NCBI RefSeq assembly: GCF_013366375.1
Contig: NZ_JABWMJ010000007.1
Coordinates: 124,001-188,000 of the forward strand
Source: Rhizobacter koreensis
Lineage (GTDB): Bacteria; Pseudomonadota; Gammaproteobacteria; Burkholderiales; Burkholderiaceae_C
Length of the DNA: 64,000 nt
Reading direction: 5' to 3'
Shown here: positions 1 through 14,395 of the stretch, in pieces
Layout: each line of letters starts with the position of its first letter
How positions within the stretch are numbered: the first letter of the stretch is position 1
Notes under the pieces: generated by a model
What the model was told of the DNA's origin: nothing
The model's database searches: none
Seen by the model: only the letters and a program-made list of their open reading frames with translations
Translations under genes and position numbers: made by a program

Positions 1-3799
<3,799 letters not shown>

Positions 3800-3818
3800 A
3801 CCCCGCGAGCCCGCCGCG

Positions 3819-4574
3819 ATGCCGACCTGGCTGATCGCCGCGGGCTGGGGCCTCGTCGCCGGCGCGGCGCTGGTGATCGGCGCCGCCCTGCCCTACGTCG
3901 TCAAGGTGCCGACGCGGCTGGTGGCCGCGATCATGGCGTTCGGCAGCGGCGTGCTGATCTCGACGCTGTCGTTCGAGCTGATGGACGAGGCGTTCCAGCG
4001 CGGCGGGTTCGGCGCGACCGCGACCGGGTTCGTCGCCGGCGCGGCGATCTACTCGCTCGCCAACGCATGGCTGTCGCGGCGCGGTGCGAGGCACCGCAAG
4101 CGCTCGGGAGAACAGCAGCCGAGCGAGGCCGACCACGGCGGCAGCGGCCTCGCCATCGCGGTCGGCGCGCTGCTCGACGGGATCCCCGAATCGATGGTGA
4201 TCGGCCTCAGCCTGCTGCAGGGCGGCGCGGTGAGCACCGTCGCGGTGATCGCGATCTTCCTGTCGAACCTGCCCGAGGGTCTGTCGAGCGCCGCCGGCAT
4301 GAAGCAGGCGGGCCGCAGCCCGCTCTACGTGTTCGGCGTGTGGGGCGGCATCGCGCTGATGTCGGGCCTCGCCGCGCTCGCCGGCTACGTGCTGTTCGCC
4401 GGCACCTCGCCCGCGGTGGTCGCCGCGACCACCGCGGTCGCTGCCGGCGCGATCCTCGCGATGCTCGCCGACACCATGATCCCGGAGGCGTTCGAGGAGG
4501 CGCACGACTTCGCCGGGCTGATCACGGTGATCGGCTTCCTGGCCGCGTTCGCGCTCAGCAAGCTGGCTGGCTGA
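3819..4574 (+). CDS. ZIP-family metal transporter
   Basis: This 251-residue polytopic inner-membrane protein has about eight hydrophobic segments and a charged, histidine-poor loop near residues 86-107. DGIPESMVIG (from residue 120) and FLSNLPEGLSSA (from about 147) are the transmembrane 4 and 5 signatures of ZIP proteins, which carry divalent cations into the cytoplasm. The usual HNxPEG histidine is Asp120, and the second motif has Asn in place of His, so the metal site differs from classical zinc importers. MLADTMIPEAFEEAH near the C-terminus supports the family. The substrate is unknown. The gene follows argG closely on the same strand. Confidence 0.8.
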   Translation: MPTWLIAAGWGLVAGAALVIGAALPYVVKVPTRLVAAIMAFGSGVLISTLSFELMDEAFQRGGFGATATGFVAGAAIYSLANAWLSRRGARHRKRSGEQQPSEADHGGSGLAIAVGALLDGIPESMVIGLSLLQGGAVSTVAVIAIFLSNLPEGLSSAAGMKQAGRSPLYVFGVWGGIALMSGLAALAGYVLFAGTSPAVVAATTAVAAGAILAMLADTMIPEAFEEAHDFAGLITVIGFLAAFALSKLAG

Positions 4575-4594
4575 TCGCGGCGCGACGCCGGCGT

Positions 4595-5389
4595 TCAGTC
4601 GCCGCCGCAGCCGCTCCCGCCGTCGCCGTCGCCGCCGCCACCATCCGACGATTCGGCCCCGCCGAAGGAGTCGGCGTCGCCGCTGAAGCCGTCGTCGCCG
4701 AAGCTGGTGCCGCAGTAGACCGCGCCGTCGCTGCCGCCGGCCGCGCTCTTGGCGAGGATGTCGCGGCAGTCGGTCACGTAGACGAAGCCGCCCGCGATCG
4801 CGAGCTTGCGGTCGAGCGCGAACAGGAGCGGCAGCCGCGACGGCTTGCGCGGGTCGATCGACTCGTCCTTGCAGCTCCAGTACCAGGCGCGGCGCAGGCC
4901 GTCGTTGTCGCTGGCGCGCGCGCCGAGCGCCTCGGCCGGCGTGTGGTGCAGGAAGCGTCCGAGCGCGAGGTCGCACCACTCGGCATACGCCCGCGTGTGC
5001 AGGATGAAGGCGTGCCAGAACGTGTCGACCGCGCGCGAGGGCATCGCCACGAACGCGCGATCGCTGCGTGCGCAGGCGAGGAAGAACTGCCGGAAGCCGC
5101 GCTCGACGAGGTCGCAGTCGGCGCCGTCGAGGTGCGGATGCTGCTCGCGGAGCTTGCGCTTGAGGAACGCCGGCAGGGTGCGCTCCCGGATCACGCGCTC
5201 GCGCTGCCAGCGCACCCACGCGGTCAGCGCGCCGGCGCCGACGAGCACGACGGCACCGAGCGCGAACCACCACGGACGCGGCCGCGCGCCCATCACGACG
5301 GCGCCGACCAGCATCAGCACGGCCATGCCGAGAAGCAGCGCACGCCACGCCGCTGCGCGGCGAAGCAGCAGGCGGGCGGCGGGCGTCAT
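4595..5389 (-). CDS. Membrane protein with WH-motif domain and Gly-rich, Cys-containing C-terminus
   Basis: The 264-residue protein has two N-terminal transmembrane segments (about 17-34 and 41-58) and a soluble domain with [12 protein letters not shown] at 121-132 and GRFLHH near 144-149. This resembles the conserved WHxF/L-T-Y motif of glycine-rich-domain (GRDP-like) proteins. The tail from about residue 218 is Gly/Asp/Ser-rich and ends GSGCGGD. Some homologues have comparable Gly/Cys tails, but no enzymatic role is known to me. It begins 13 nt after the end of murB on the same strand and is probably in its transcript. It ends 20 nt from the ZIP gene, which converges on it. Confidence 0.6.
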   Translation of the reverse strand: MTPAARLLLRRAAAWRALLLGMAVLMLVGAVVMGARPRPWWFALGAVVLVGAGALTAWVRWQRERVIRERTLPAFLKRKLREQHPHLDGADCDLVERGFRQFFLACARSDRAFVAMPSRAVDTFWHAFILHTRAYAEWCDLALGRFLHHTPAEALGARASDNDGLRRAWYWSCKDESIDPRKPSRLPLLFALDRKLAIAGGFVYVTDCRDILAKSAAGGSDGAVYCGTSFGDDGFSGDADSFGGAESSDGGGGDGDGGSGCGGD

Positions 5390-5402
5390 GCGCGCTGGCC
5401 GG

Positions 5403-6485
5403 TCAGACGATCACCGGCTCGGGTTCGAGGCGGATGCCGAAGCGCCCGTAGACGCTCTCCTGGATCGCGCGGGCCAGCGTCATCACCTCGGAGCCGATCG
5501 CGGCGCCGCGATTGACGAGCACCAGCGCCTGCTTCTCGTAGACGCCGGCGCCGCCGACGCTCTTTCCCTTCCAGCCGCAGACGTCGATCATCCAGCCTGC
5601 GGCGAGCTTCACGCTGCCGTCGGGCAACGGGTAGTGCACGATCTCCGGGTCGCGGCCGATGATGTCGCGGCACTGCTCGGGCGTGACGACCGGGTTCTTG
5701 AAAAAGCTGCCGGCGTTGCCGATGGCCGCCGGGTCGGGCAGCTTGGTGCGCCGGATCGCGACGATCCAGTCGTGGATCTGGCGCGGCGTCGGGTTCGTGA
5801 CACCCGTCTCGAGCATCTTGCGCTGCAGTTCGAGGTAACCGAGCACCGGCTGCCAGGGCCGCGGCAGGCGAAAGCGCACCCGCGTGATCACCTGGCTGCC
5901 GGGCGGCGTGCTCGCGCTGCCGGGTGCGGGCGCCGCGGCCGGGGGCGTGTCGTCGACCGGCTCGAACGACGCGCCGCGCTTGAACGCGCTGTCGCGGTAG
6001 CCGAAGCGGCAGCGCGCGGCGTCCCAGGTGCGGGTCTCGCCGGTCGCCAGGTCGACCGCATCGAGCGACTCGAAGCGGTCCTTGAGCTCGATGCCGTAGG
6101 CGCCGATGTTCTGCACCGGCGAGGCGCCGACCGTGCCGGGAATCGACGCCATGTTCTCGAGGCCGGGGCAGCCCGCCTCGAGCGTGAACGCAACGAGGTC
6201 GTCCCAGCCGACGCCGCCGCCCGCCTCGACGATCCACGCGTCGGCGCGCTCCTCGACGACGGCCATGCCCGGCACCTCGACCTTCAGCACCACCTGCGGC
6301 ATGTCGCGCGTGAGGATGATGTTGCTGCCGCCGCCGAGCACGAACTTGGCGGCGGGGCCGAGCACCGGGTCGGCCACGACCCGGCGCACGTCGTCGTCGC
6401 TGCGCACGCGTACGAGCGTGCGCGCCACCGCCGGCAGACCGAACGTGTTGTAGGGTTTGAGGCTCACCCCGGAGTCGACTTGCAT
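5403..6485 (-). CDS. murB: UDP-N-acetylenolpyruvoylglucosamine reductase
   Basis: The 360-residue FAD enzyme reduces UDP-GlcNAc-enolpyruvate to UDP-MurNAc with NADPH in the cytoplasm, the second committed step of peptidoglycan precursor synthesis. The FAD-binding GGGSN lies at 51-55. [18 protein letters not shown] and [10 protein letters not shown] (with the catalytic Ser) are MurB signatures, and the late GSEVM segment carries the usual Glu. The layout is the E. coli-like type I. A Pro/Ala-rich insertion around residues 195-215 makes it slightly longer than usual. The ATG at 6485 is 102 nt from divergent yajQ, so a shared promoter region lies between them. Confidence 0.95.
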   Translation of the reverse strand: MQVDSGVSLKPYNTFGLPAVARTLVRVRSDDDVRRVVADPVLGPAAKFVLGGGSNIILTRDMPQVVLKVEVPGMAVVEERADAWIVEAGGGVGWDDLVAFTLEAGCPGLENMASIPGTVGASPVQNIGAYGIELKDRFESLDAVDLATGETRTWDAARCRFGYRDSAFKRGASFEPVDDTPPAAAPAPGSASTPPGSQVITRVRFRLPRPWQPVLGYLELQRKMLETGVTNPTPRQIHDWIVAIRRTKLPDPAAIGNAGSFFKNPVVTPEQCRDIIGRDPEIVHYPLPDGSVKLAAGWMIDVCGWKGKSVGGAGVYEKQALVLVNRGAAIGSEVMTLARAIQESVYGRFGIRLEPEPVIV

Positions 6486-6587
6486 GGGAGAATTTTCGCC
6501 GATCCGACGCGGCGCAACCGCCTGCCCGCGCTCCCCCCACAGTCGCCGCTCGCGCGTTCGAGCCGGCCCGCCACCGAGGACTCGCCG

Positions 6588-7076
6588 ATGCCCAGCTTCG
6601 ACACCGTGGTCGACCCGAACCTCGTCGAGGTTCGCAACGCGGTCGACCAGAGCGCGAAGGAGATCGCCACGCGCTTCGACTTCAAGGGCTCGTCGGCCCG
6701 CGTCGAGTTGAAGGAGAAGGAGCTGACGCTCTATGCCGACAGCGACTTCCAGATCGGCCAGGTCACCGACATCCTCATCGCCAAGCTGACCAAGCGCAAC
6801 GTCGACGTGCGCTTTCTCGACCGCAGCGCCAAGATCGAGAAGATCGGCGGCGACAAGGTCAAGCAGGTGCTGCTCGTCAAGAGCGGCATCGACAGCGACA
6901 CCGCCAAGAAGATCCAGGCCGCGGTCAAGCAGAGCAAGCTCAAGGTACAGGCCGCCATCCAGGGCGAGAGCGTGCGCGTCACCGGCGCCAAGCGCGACGA
7001 CCTGCAGGCGGCGATGGCGCTGATCCGCAAGGAAGTCGCCGACGTGCCGCTGTCGTTCGACAACCTGCGCGACTGA
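6588..7076 (+). CDS. yajQ: YajQ-family cyclic-di-GMP/nucleotide-binding protein
   Basis: A 162-residue member of the UPF0234/YajQ family. It has the typical start [20 protein letters not shown], the segment TRFDFKG, and the family ending [11 protein letters not shown]. Some YajQ proteins bind cyclic di-GMP and act with transcription factors, while others bind nucleic acid; nothing here decides which applies. The ATG at 6588 gives the exact family length. The next gene starts after only two bases (7079), so the two are likely co-transcribed. Confidence 0.92.
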   Translation: MPSFDTVVDPNLVEVRNAVDQSAKEIATRFDFKGSSARVELKEKELTLYADSDFQIGQVTDILIAKLTKRNVDVRFLDRSAKIEKIGGDKVKQVLLVKSGIDSDTAKKIQAAVKQSKLKVQAAIQGESVRVTGAKRDDLQAAMALIRKEVADVPLSFDNLRD

Positions 7077-7078
7077 CG

Positions 7079-7735
7079 ATGCCGGACCATACGCGTGGCG
7101 CGGTCGCCGCGGCCCTCGCCACGCTCGCGCTGTGCGTCGGCAATGCCGGCGCGCAGACCGTCTCGCTGAGCGGCAGCCTCGGCAGCAAGGCGCTGCTGAT
7201 GATCGACGGCAAGCCGCGCAGCATCGCGGTCGGCAGCACGGTCGACGGCGTGCGGCTCGTGTCGGTGAGCGGCAGCGAGGCCATCGTCGAAGTCAAGGGC
7301 CAGCGCATCACACTCGCGCTCGGCGCCGCGCAGGTGAATGCCGGCGGCCAGCCGAGCCCCGGCAGCGGCAGCCAGATCGTGCTCAGCGCCGACATCAACG
7401 GCCACTTCTTCACCGCCGGCACGATCAACGGGCGCGCGGTGCGTTTCGTCGTCGATACCGGCGCGACCTCGATCACCATCGGACAGGTCGAAGCCGACCG
7501 CCTCGGCATCGACTACCGCTCGGGCCGCCGCACCTACACCAACACCGCCAACGGCGTCGTGCCGGCATACGGCGTGTCGCTCGGCGTGGTGCAGGTCGGC
7601 GACGTCCAGGTCTACAACGTCGACGCGATCGTGCTGCCGGCCGCCATCAGCCACGTGCTGCTCGGCAACAGCTTCCTCACGCGCTTCCAGATGCGGCGCG
7701 ACAACGACCGCCTCACGCTCGAGCGCCGCTTCTGA
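7079..7735 (+). CDS. Periplasmic retropepsin-like aspartic protease
   Basis: The 218-residue protein has a signal peptide over about residues 1-25, a short N-terminal beta-rich domain, and a clan AA retropepsin-like domain from about 98 onward. The active-site triplet is Asp126-Thr-Gly followed by ATSITIG, with a downstream LLGNSFL loop as in TIGR02281-type proteins. Such domains carry one catalytic Asp and dimerise to form the active site. The start directly abuts yajQ, and a later start would cut the signal peptide. Its substrate is unknown. A strong hairpin follows between it and convergent maeB. Confidence 0.82.
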   Translation: MPDHTRGAVAAALATLALCVGNAGAQTVSLSGSLGSKALLMIDGKPRSIAVGSTVDGVRLVSVSGSEAIVEVKGQRITLALGAAQVNAGGQPSPGSGSQIVLSADINGHFFTAGTINGRAVRFVVDTGATSITIGQVEADRLGIDYRSGRRTYTNTANGVVPAYGVSLGVVQVGDVQVYNVDAIVLPAAISHVLLGNSFLTRFQMRRDNDRLTLERRF

Positions 7736-7740
7736 GGCGA

Positions 7741-7772
7741 CGCGGCCGCTGCCCGCGAAGGCAGCGGCCGCG
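7741..7772. terminator. Terminator-like hairpin between convergent genes
   Basis: A perfect 13-bp inverted repeat (7741-7753 pairing with 7760-7772) encloses a 6-nt loop. It sits exactly between the stop of the retropepsin gene and the stop of maeB. There is no T-tract on either side, so it may act as a bidirectional barrier or an RNA 3' end stabiliser rather than a classical intrinsic terminator. Confidence 0.6.
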
Positions 7773-7789
7773 CCCGGGGCGCGAAGCCG

Positions 7790-10147
<2,358 letters not shown>

Positions 10148-10332
10148 GGACGGTCCTCGTGCCGGAATGCGCCAACCATCGCCGCGCCGGCGTGCCGCGA
10201 CAAGGGGGGAAACCGCAAGGCTACCGCCTGCGCGCACCGCGTGCCCTCCCGAGCCGCAGCCGGTCGAAACCACGAGCCGGCGATCAGCACGGTCGTGCTA
10301 AAACCGCCGCCAACATTGCGACGGAGACTGCG

Positions 10333-11520
10333 ATGAAGCTCGAATTCACGCCCGAGGAACAGGCCTTTCGCGAGGAGATCCGCGCCTGGGTCGCCGAGAA
10401 CCTGCCGCCCGACATCAGCCACAAGGTGCACAACGCGCTGCACCTGACCAAGGACGATCTGCAGCGCTGGGCCCGCATCCTCGGCAAGCAGGGCTGGCAC
10501 GGCTGGGGCTGGCCCAAGGAGTTCGGCGGGCCGGGCTGGAACGCGGTGCAGCGCCACCTTTTCGAGGAGGAATGCGCGCTCGCCGGAGCACCGCGCGTGA
10601 TCCCGTTCGGCCCGGTGATGGTCGCACCGGTGATCATGGCGTTCGGCTCGCCCGAGCAGCAGAAGCAGCACCTGCCGGGGATCATGAGCGGCGAGGTCTG
10701 GTGGAGCCAGGGCTACAGCGAGCCCGGCTCGGGCTCGGACCTCGCGTCGGTGAAGACGCGCGCCGAGCGCGTGATGAAAGACGGCCGCGAGGTCTACGTC
10801 GTCAACGGCCAGAAGACCTGGACCACGCTCGGCCAGTACGGCGACTGGATCTTCTGCCTGGTGCGCACCAGCAACGAAGGCAAGCCCCAGACCGGCATCA
10901 GCTTCCTGCTGATCGACATGAAGAGCCCCGGCATCACGGTGCGCCCGATCATCACGATGGACGGCGAGCACGAGGTCAACGAGGTCTGGTTCGAAAACGT
11001 CGAGGTGCCGGTCGAGAACCGCGTCGGCGAGGAGAACAAGGGCTGGACCTACGCCAAGTACCTGCTCGCGCACGAGCGCACCAACATCGCGGACGTCAAC
11101 CGCGCCAAGCGCGAGCTCGAGCGCCTCAAGCGCATCGCCAAGGCCGAGGGCGTCTACGACGATGCGCGCTTCCGCGACCAGATCGCGCAGCTCGAGGTCG
11201 ACGTGGTCGCGCTCGAGATGATGGTGCTGCGCGTGCTGAGCGCCGAGAAGAGCGGCAAGCAGTCGCTCGACGTGGCAGGCCTGCTGAAGATCCGCGGCAG
11301 CGAGATCCAGCAGCGCTACACCGAGCTGATGATGCTGGCCGCCGGCCCGGCGAGCCTGCCGTTCGTCCGCGAGGCGATGGAAGCGGGCTGGCAGGGCGAC
11401 CAGGCGCTCGCCGCGGTGGCGCCGCTCGCGCCGACCTACTTCAACATGCGCAAGACGACGATCTACGGCGGCTCGAACGAGGTGCAGCGCAACATCGTCG
11501 CGCAGACGGTCCTCGGCTGA
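10333..11520 (+). CDS. Acyl-CoA dehydrogenase, large subunit (PimC-like)
   Basis: A 395-residue FAD acyl-CoA dehydrogenase fold, from MKLEFTPEEQAFREEIRAWV to the C-terminal IYGGSNEVQRNIVAQTVLG. QGYSEPGSGSDLAS and NGQKTWTT are the flavin and substrate-binding segments. It resembles the large subunit of pimeloyl-CoA-dehydrogenase-type heteromers. At the position of the medium-chain enzyme catalytic Glu (YEGT) this protein has Gly (YGGS), so another Glu must act as base, as in some relatives. The partner small-subunit gene follows after 143 nt. The in-between DNA holds overlapping inverted repeats (11551-11598). Confidence 0.88.
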   Translation: MKLEFTPEEQAFREEIRAWVAENLPPDISHKVHNALHLTKDDLQRWARILGKQGWHGWGWPKEFGGPGWNAVQRHLFEEECALAGAPRVIPFGPVMVAPVIMAFGSPEQQKQHLPGIMSGEVWWSQGYSEPGSGSDLASVKTRAERVMKDGREVYVVNGQKTWTTLGQYGDWIFCLVRTSNEGKPQTGISFLLIDMKSPGITVRPIITMDGEHEVNEVWFENVEVPVENRVGEENKGWTYAKYLLAHERTNIADVNRAKRELERLKRIAKAEGVYDDARFRDQIAQLEVDVVALEMMVLRVLSAEKSGKQSLDVAGLLKIRGSEIQQRYTELMMLAAGPASLPFVREAMEAGWQGDQALAAVAPLAPTYFNMRKTTIYGGSNEVQRNIVAQTVLG

Positions 11521-11663
11521 AAGCCGAGACCGTTCGCGCCGCGCAGGCGGACAGGGTTGCTCCTTTCCCTGCCCTGTCCCTCCGGGAGGGAAAGGGTTCC
11601 AGTCAGATCGACCAAGGCATGGCGACGGTCGGCGGTGTCCGACGACAGCCCAGGAGACACGAG

Positions 11664-12800
11664 ATGGACTTCGATTTCAGCGACGACCAGGAAATGCTGC
11701 GTGATTCGGTGCGGCGCTGGGTGGAGCGCGGCTACACGTTCGAGCGCCGGCGCGGCATCGTGCAGGGCGGCGGCTTCGCCCGCGACGCCTGGCAGGAGAT
11801 CGCCGACCTGGGCCTCCTGGGCCTGCAGGTGCCCGAGCAGCACGGCGGCATGGGCTTCGGGCCGGTCGACGCGATGGTCGTGATGCAGGAGCTCGGCCGC
11901 GCGCTCGTCCTCGAGCCGTACGCGCCGGTCGCGCTCGTCGCGACGAGCCTGCTCGCCGCGGGCGATGCCGGTACCGCTGCGTCGTGGCTCGAGGGCGTCG
12001 CGAGCGGCGAGAAGATCGTCGTGCTCGCGCACCAGGAGCGCCGCGCGCGCCATCGGCTCGAGCAGATCGAGACACGCGCCGAGCGGGCCGGCGACGGCTG
12101 GCGCCTCACGGGCACCAAGATCGTGGTGCCGGCCGCCGGTCATGCCGCTGCGTTCATCGTGCCGGCGCGAGTGGCCGACGCGCCCGAGGGCGCCGGCGGC
12201 ATCGGGCTCTTCCTCGTCACGGCCGGCGACGGCGTCCGGGTCGATGCCTACGTCACCCAGGACGGCGCTGCATCCGGCGACCTGCGGCTCGACGGCGCGA
12301 GCGGCACCGAGCTGCTGGCTCCCGGGGCGGCGTTCCCCGCGCTCGAGCGCGCCGTCGACGTCGGCATCGCCGCCCTCGCGGCCGAGGCGGTCGGCGCGAT
12401 GGACCGCTTGGTCGAGGTCACGGTCGAGTACATGAACACGCGCAAGCAGTTCGGCGTGACGATCGCGACCTTCCAGGCGCTGCGCCACCGCATCGCCGAC
12501 GTGAAGATGCAGCTCGAGCTCGCGCGCTCCATGAGCTACTTCGCCACGCTCAAGCTCGACGACCCGGAGCCGCAGCGCCGCCGCGCCCTCTCGCAGGCCA
12601 AGGTGCAGCTCGGTCAGTCGATGCGCTTCGTCGGCCAGCAGTGCATCCAGCTGCACGGCGGCATCGGCGTGACCGACGAGTACATCGCGGGCCACTACTT
12701 CAAGCGGCTCACGGTGATGGAGATGACCTTCGGCGACACCCTGCACCACCTGGGCGAGGTGTCGGCGCGCATGGAAGACACCGCCGGCGTGTTCGCCTGA
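11664..12800 (+). CDS. Acyl-CoA dehydrogenase, small subunit (PimD-like)
   Basis: A 378-residue acyl-CoA dehydrogenase homologue beginning MDFDFSDDQEMLRDSVRRWV and ending with the QLHGGIGVTDEYIAGHYFKR region. It is more diverged than the preceding subunit in the flavin-binding middle domain. It also lacks the canonical C-terminal catalytic Glu (FGDT in place of YEGT). The adjacent large-plus-small order suggests a heterotetramer acting on CoA esters of dicarboxylic, aromatic-derived or steroid-like acids; the substrate is inference. The ATG at 11664 fits the family start. A GC-rich inverted repeat just after the stop has no T-tract. Confidence 0.85.
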   Translation: MDFDFSDDQEMLRDSVRRWVERGYTFERRRGIVQGGGFARDAWQEIADLGLLGLQVPEQHGGMGFGPVDAMVVMQELGRALVLEPYAPVALVATSLLAAGDAGTAASWLEGVASGEKIVVLAHQERRARHRLEQIETRAERAGDGWRLTGTKIVVPAAGHAAAFIVPARVADAPEGAGGIGLFLVTAGDGVRVDAYVTQDGAASGDLRLDGASGTELLAPGAAFPALERAVDVGIAALAAEAVGAMDRLVEVTVEYMNTRKQFGVTIATFQALRHRIADVKMQLELARSMSYFATLKLDDPEPQRRRALSQAKVQLGQSMRFVGQQCIQLHGGIGVTDEYIAGHYFKRLTVMEMTFGDTLHHLGEVSARMEDTAGVFA

Positions 12801-12917
12801 TGACGCCCGCGTGCCGCCGCGCGGGCGGCGCGGCGCCCGTGTGCGCGGTGTCGGCGTTCCCCTACAGCTCTCGCGCGCGACGGTTGCTAAGCTGGCCTTT
12901 TCACCCCAGGAGGCAGC

Positions 12918-13166
12918 ATGCAGGAACCGTCATCCGATCCGCATCCGCTCAGCGACCTCGCGTACGACTGGATCACGCTGATCCAGAACAAGGCGCAGGC
13001 GCTGATCGCCTACGACCAGTACATCAAGGACGCCGAGGCCGCCGGCTCGCCCGAGTGCGCCGCGTTCTTCCGCAAGGTGCACGACACCGACAAGGCGCAG
13101 CTTGCCGAAGCCAAGGAGCACCTCGTGATGGTGCTGCAGGGCAAGATGGGCGCCGGCACGCGGTAG
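12918..13166 (+). CDS. Small conserved alpha-helical protein (82 aa)
   Basis: An 82-residue acidic, probably all-helical protein (LAYDWITLIQNKAQALIAYDQYIKD at its core, written here only as a description of residues 13-37) with no signal peptide or membrane segment. A good ribosome site (AGGAGGC) precedes the ATG at 12918, and TAAGCT about 30 nt upstream could be a -10. I recall similar small proteins in other betaproteobacteria, but I know no function. The helix composition is reminiscent of ferritin-like or rubrerythrin-like bundles, without the metal ligands being evident. Confidence 0.6.
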   Translation: MQEPSSDPHPLSDLAYDWITLIQNKAQALIAYDQYIKDAEAAGSPECAAFFRKVHDTDKAQLAEAKEHLVMVLQGKMGAGTR

Positions 13167-13308
13167 GGGCCCCTTGCATGGCCGCAGCCAGCGCAGCGCG
13201 CGCTGCGGCGTTTCCACCCGAACGGTTCGCGCGCGCGGGTCGGCATCGGCCGAGCGACACGTGCGGCTCGAACGCCGCGATCGGCGCCGCGGGCGAGGCG
13301 GCCTGCCG

Positions 13309-14346
13309 ATGAGCCTGGCACGTGCCGCCTCGGACGCCGTGGCCGGGCCCGCACCGTTCGGCCTCACCGCCGTCGCCGGTCTCGAGGTCGGCCACTTCAC
13401 GGACTCGCGCCGGCCGACCGGCTGCACCGTGGTCCTCGCGACCGACGGCGCCGTCGCCGGCGTCGACGTGCGCGGCGCCGCGCCCGGCACGCGCGAGACC
13501 GATCTGCTGGCGCCGCTCAACACCGTGGACCGCGTGCACGCGGTGCTGCTCGCGGGCGGCAGCGCGTTCGGGCTCGACGCCGCAGGCGGCGTGATGCGCT
13601 GGCTCGACGAGCGCGGCGTCGGCTTCGCGCCGCTGCCGGCCGACCCCACGCTGCGCGTGCCGATCGTGCCGGCGGCGATCCTGTTCGACCTGACGGTCGG
13701 CGACCCGCGCATGCGCCCCGATGCGGCCAGCGGCTACGCCGCGTGCGAGGCGGCGAGCACGGCGACGCCGGCCGAAGGCAGCGTCGGCGCGGGCGCGGGC
13801 GCGAGCGTCGGCAAGCTGTTCGGCATGGAGCGCGCGATGAAGGCCGGTGTCGGCACTGCGTCGATCTGCGTCGACGGCGTGACCGTCGCCGCGCTGGTCG
13901 CCGTCAACGCGTTCGGCGATGTGGTCGATCCGTCGTCGGGTCGCACGCTCGCCGGCGTGCGCGGCGCGGCTGGCAAGCCGATCGGCGCGATGGCCGCGCT
14001 GCGAGGCGGCGAATGGCCGCCCGCGCTACCTTCCGGAGCCGCGACCACGCTGGCGGTCGTGGCCACCGACGCCATCGTCGGCAAGCCCGCCGCGAGCCAC
14101 ATGGCGCGGATGGCGCACGACGGGCTCGCCCGCACGATCAACCCGGTTCACAGCGCGAGCGACGGCGACGTCGTGTTCGCGCTCGCGACCGGGCGCGCCG
14201 GTCGCAGCGCGCACGTCAGCTGGCTCGGGGCGCTCGCCGCCGACGTGCTCGCCGAAGCGGTGCTGCGCGCGGTGCGCGCCGCCGGGCGTGTGTCGGGGCC
14301 CGGCGTTCCGGACCTGCCGACCGCCGCCGAGCTCGGCACGGCCTGA
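13309..14346 (+). CDS. P1-family peptidase (DmpA/S58-like aminopeptidase)
   Basis: A 345-residue member of the DmpA/L-aminopeptidase-D-esterase family, N-terminal-nucleophile enzymes that cleave themselves into two chains. Family segments seen are GLEVGHFTDSRRPTGCTVVL, AVLLAGGSAFGLDAAGGVMRWL, SVGAGAGASVGK and ATTLAVVATDA. In the last, a Thr sits where the family nucleophile falls. The start at 13309 (MSLARAASD) is preferred because the upstream in-frame part is an Arg-rich stretch with no family similarity. It is a cytoplasmic enzyme of unknown peptide substrate. The gene stands alone between the 82-aa protein and the Tat lipoprotein hydrolase. Confidence 0.85.
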   Translation: MSLARAASDAVAGPAPFGLTAVAGLEVGHFTDSRRPTGCTVVLATDGAVAGVDVRGAAPGTRETDLLAPLNTVDRVHAVLLAGGSAFGLDAAGGVMRWLDERGVGFAPLPADPTLRVPIVPAAILFDLTVGDPRMRPDAASGYAACEAASTATPAEGSVGAGAGASVGKLFGMERAMKAGVGTASICVDGVTVAALVAVNAFGDVVDPSSGRTLAGVRGAAGKPIGAMAALRGGEWPPALPSGAATTLAVVATDAIVGKPAASHMARMAHDGLARTINPVHSASDGDVVFALATGRAGRSAHVSWLGALAADVLAEAVLRAVRAAGRVSGPGVPDLPTAAELGTA

Positions 14347-14395
14347 ACGCGGTGCACGCCGCCGAACCCCTCTTTCCCAGCCTTCACGAGGTCTC

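Noticed and set aside
10148..10332. Promoter pairs between maeB and the acyl-CoA dehydrogenase genes
   Set aside because: Only isolated hexamers were seen; no pair with proper spacing was convincing on either strand.
13167..13308. Extension of the P1 peptidase to an ATG at 13174
   Set aside because: The added 45 residues are Arg-rich and unlike the family N-terminus, and the 13309 start aligns with the expected opening.
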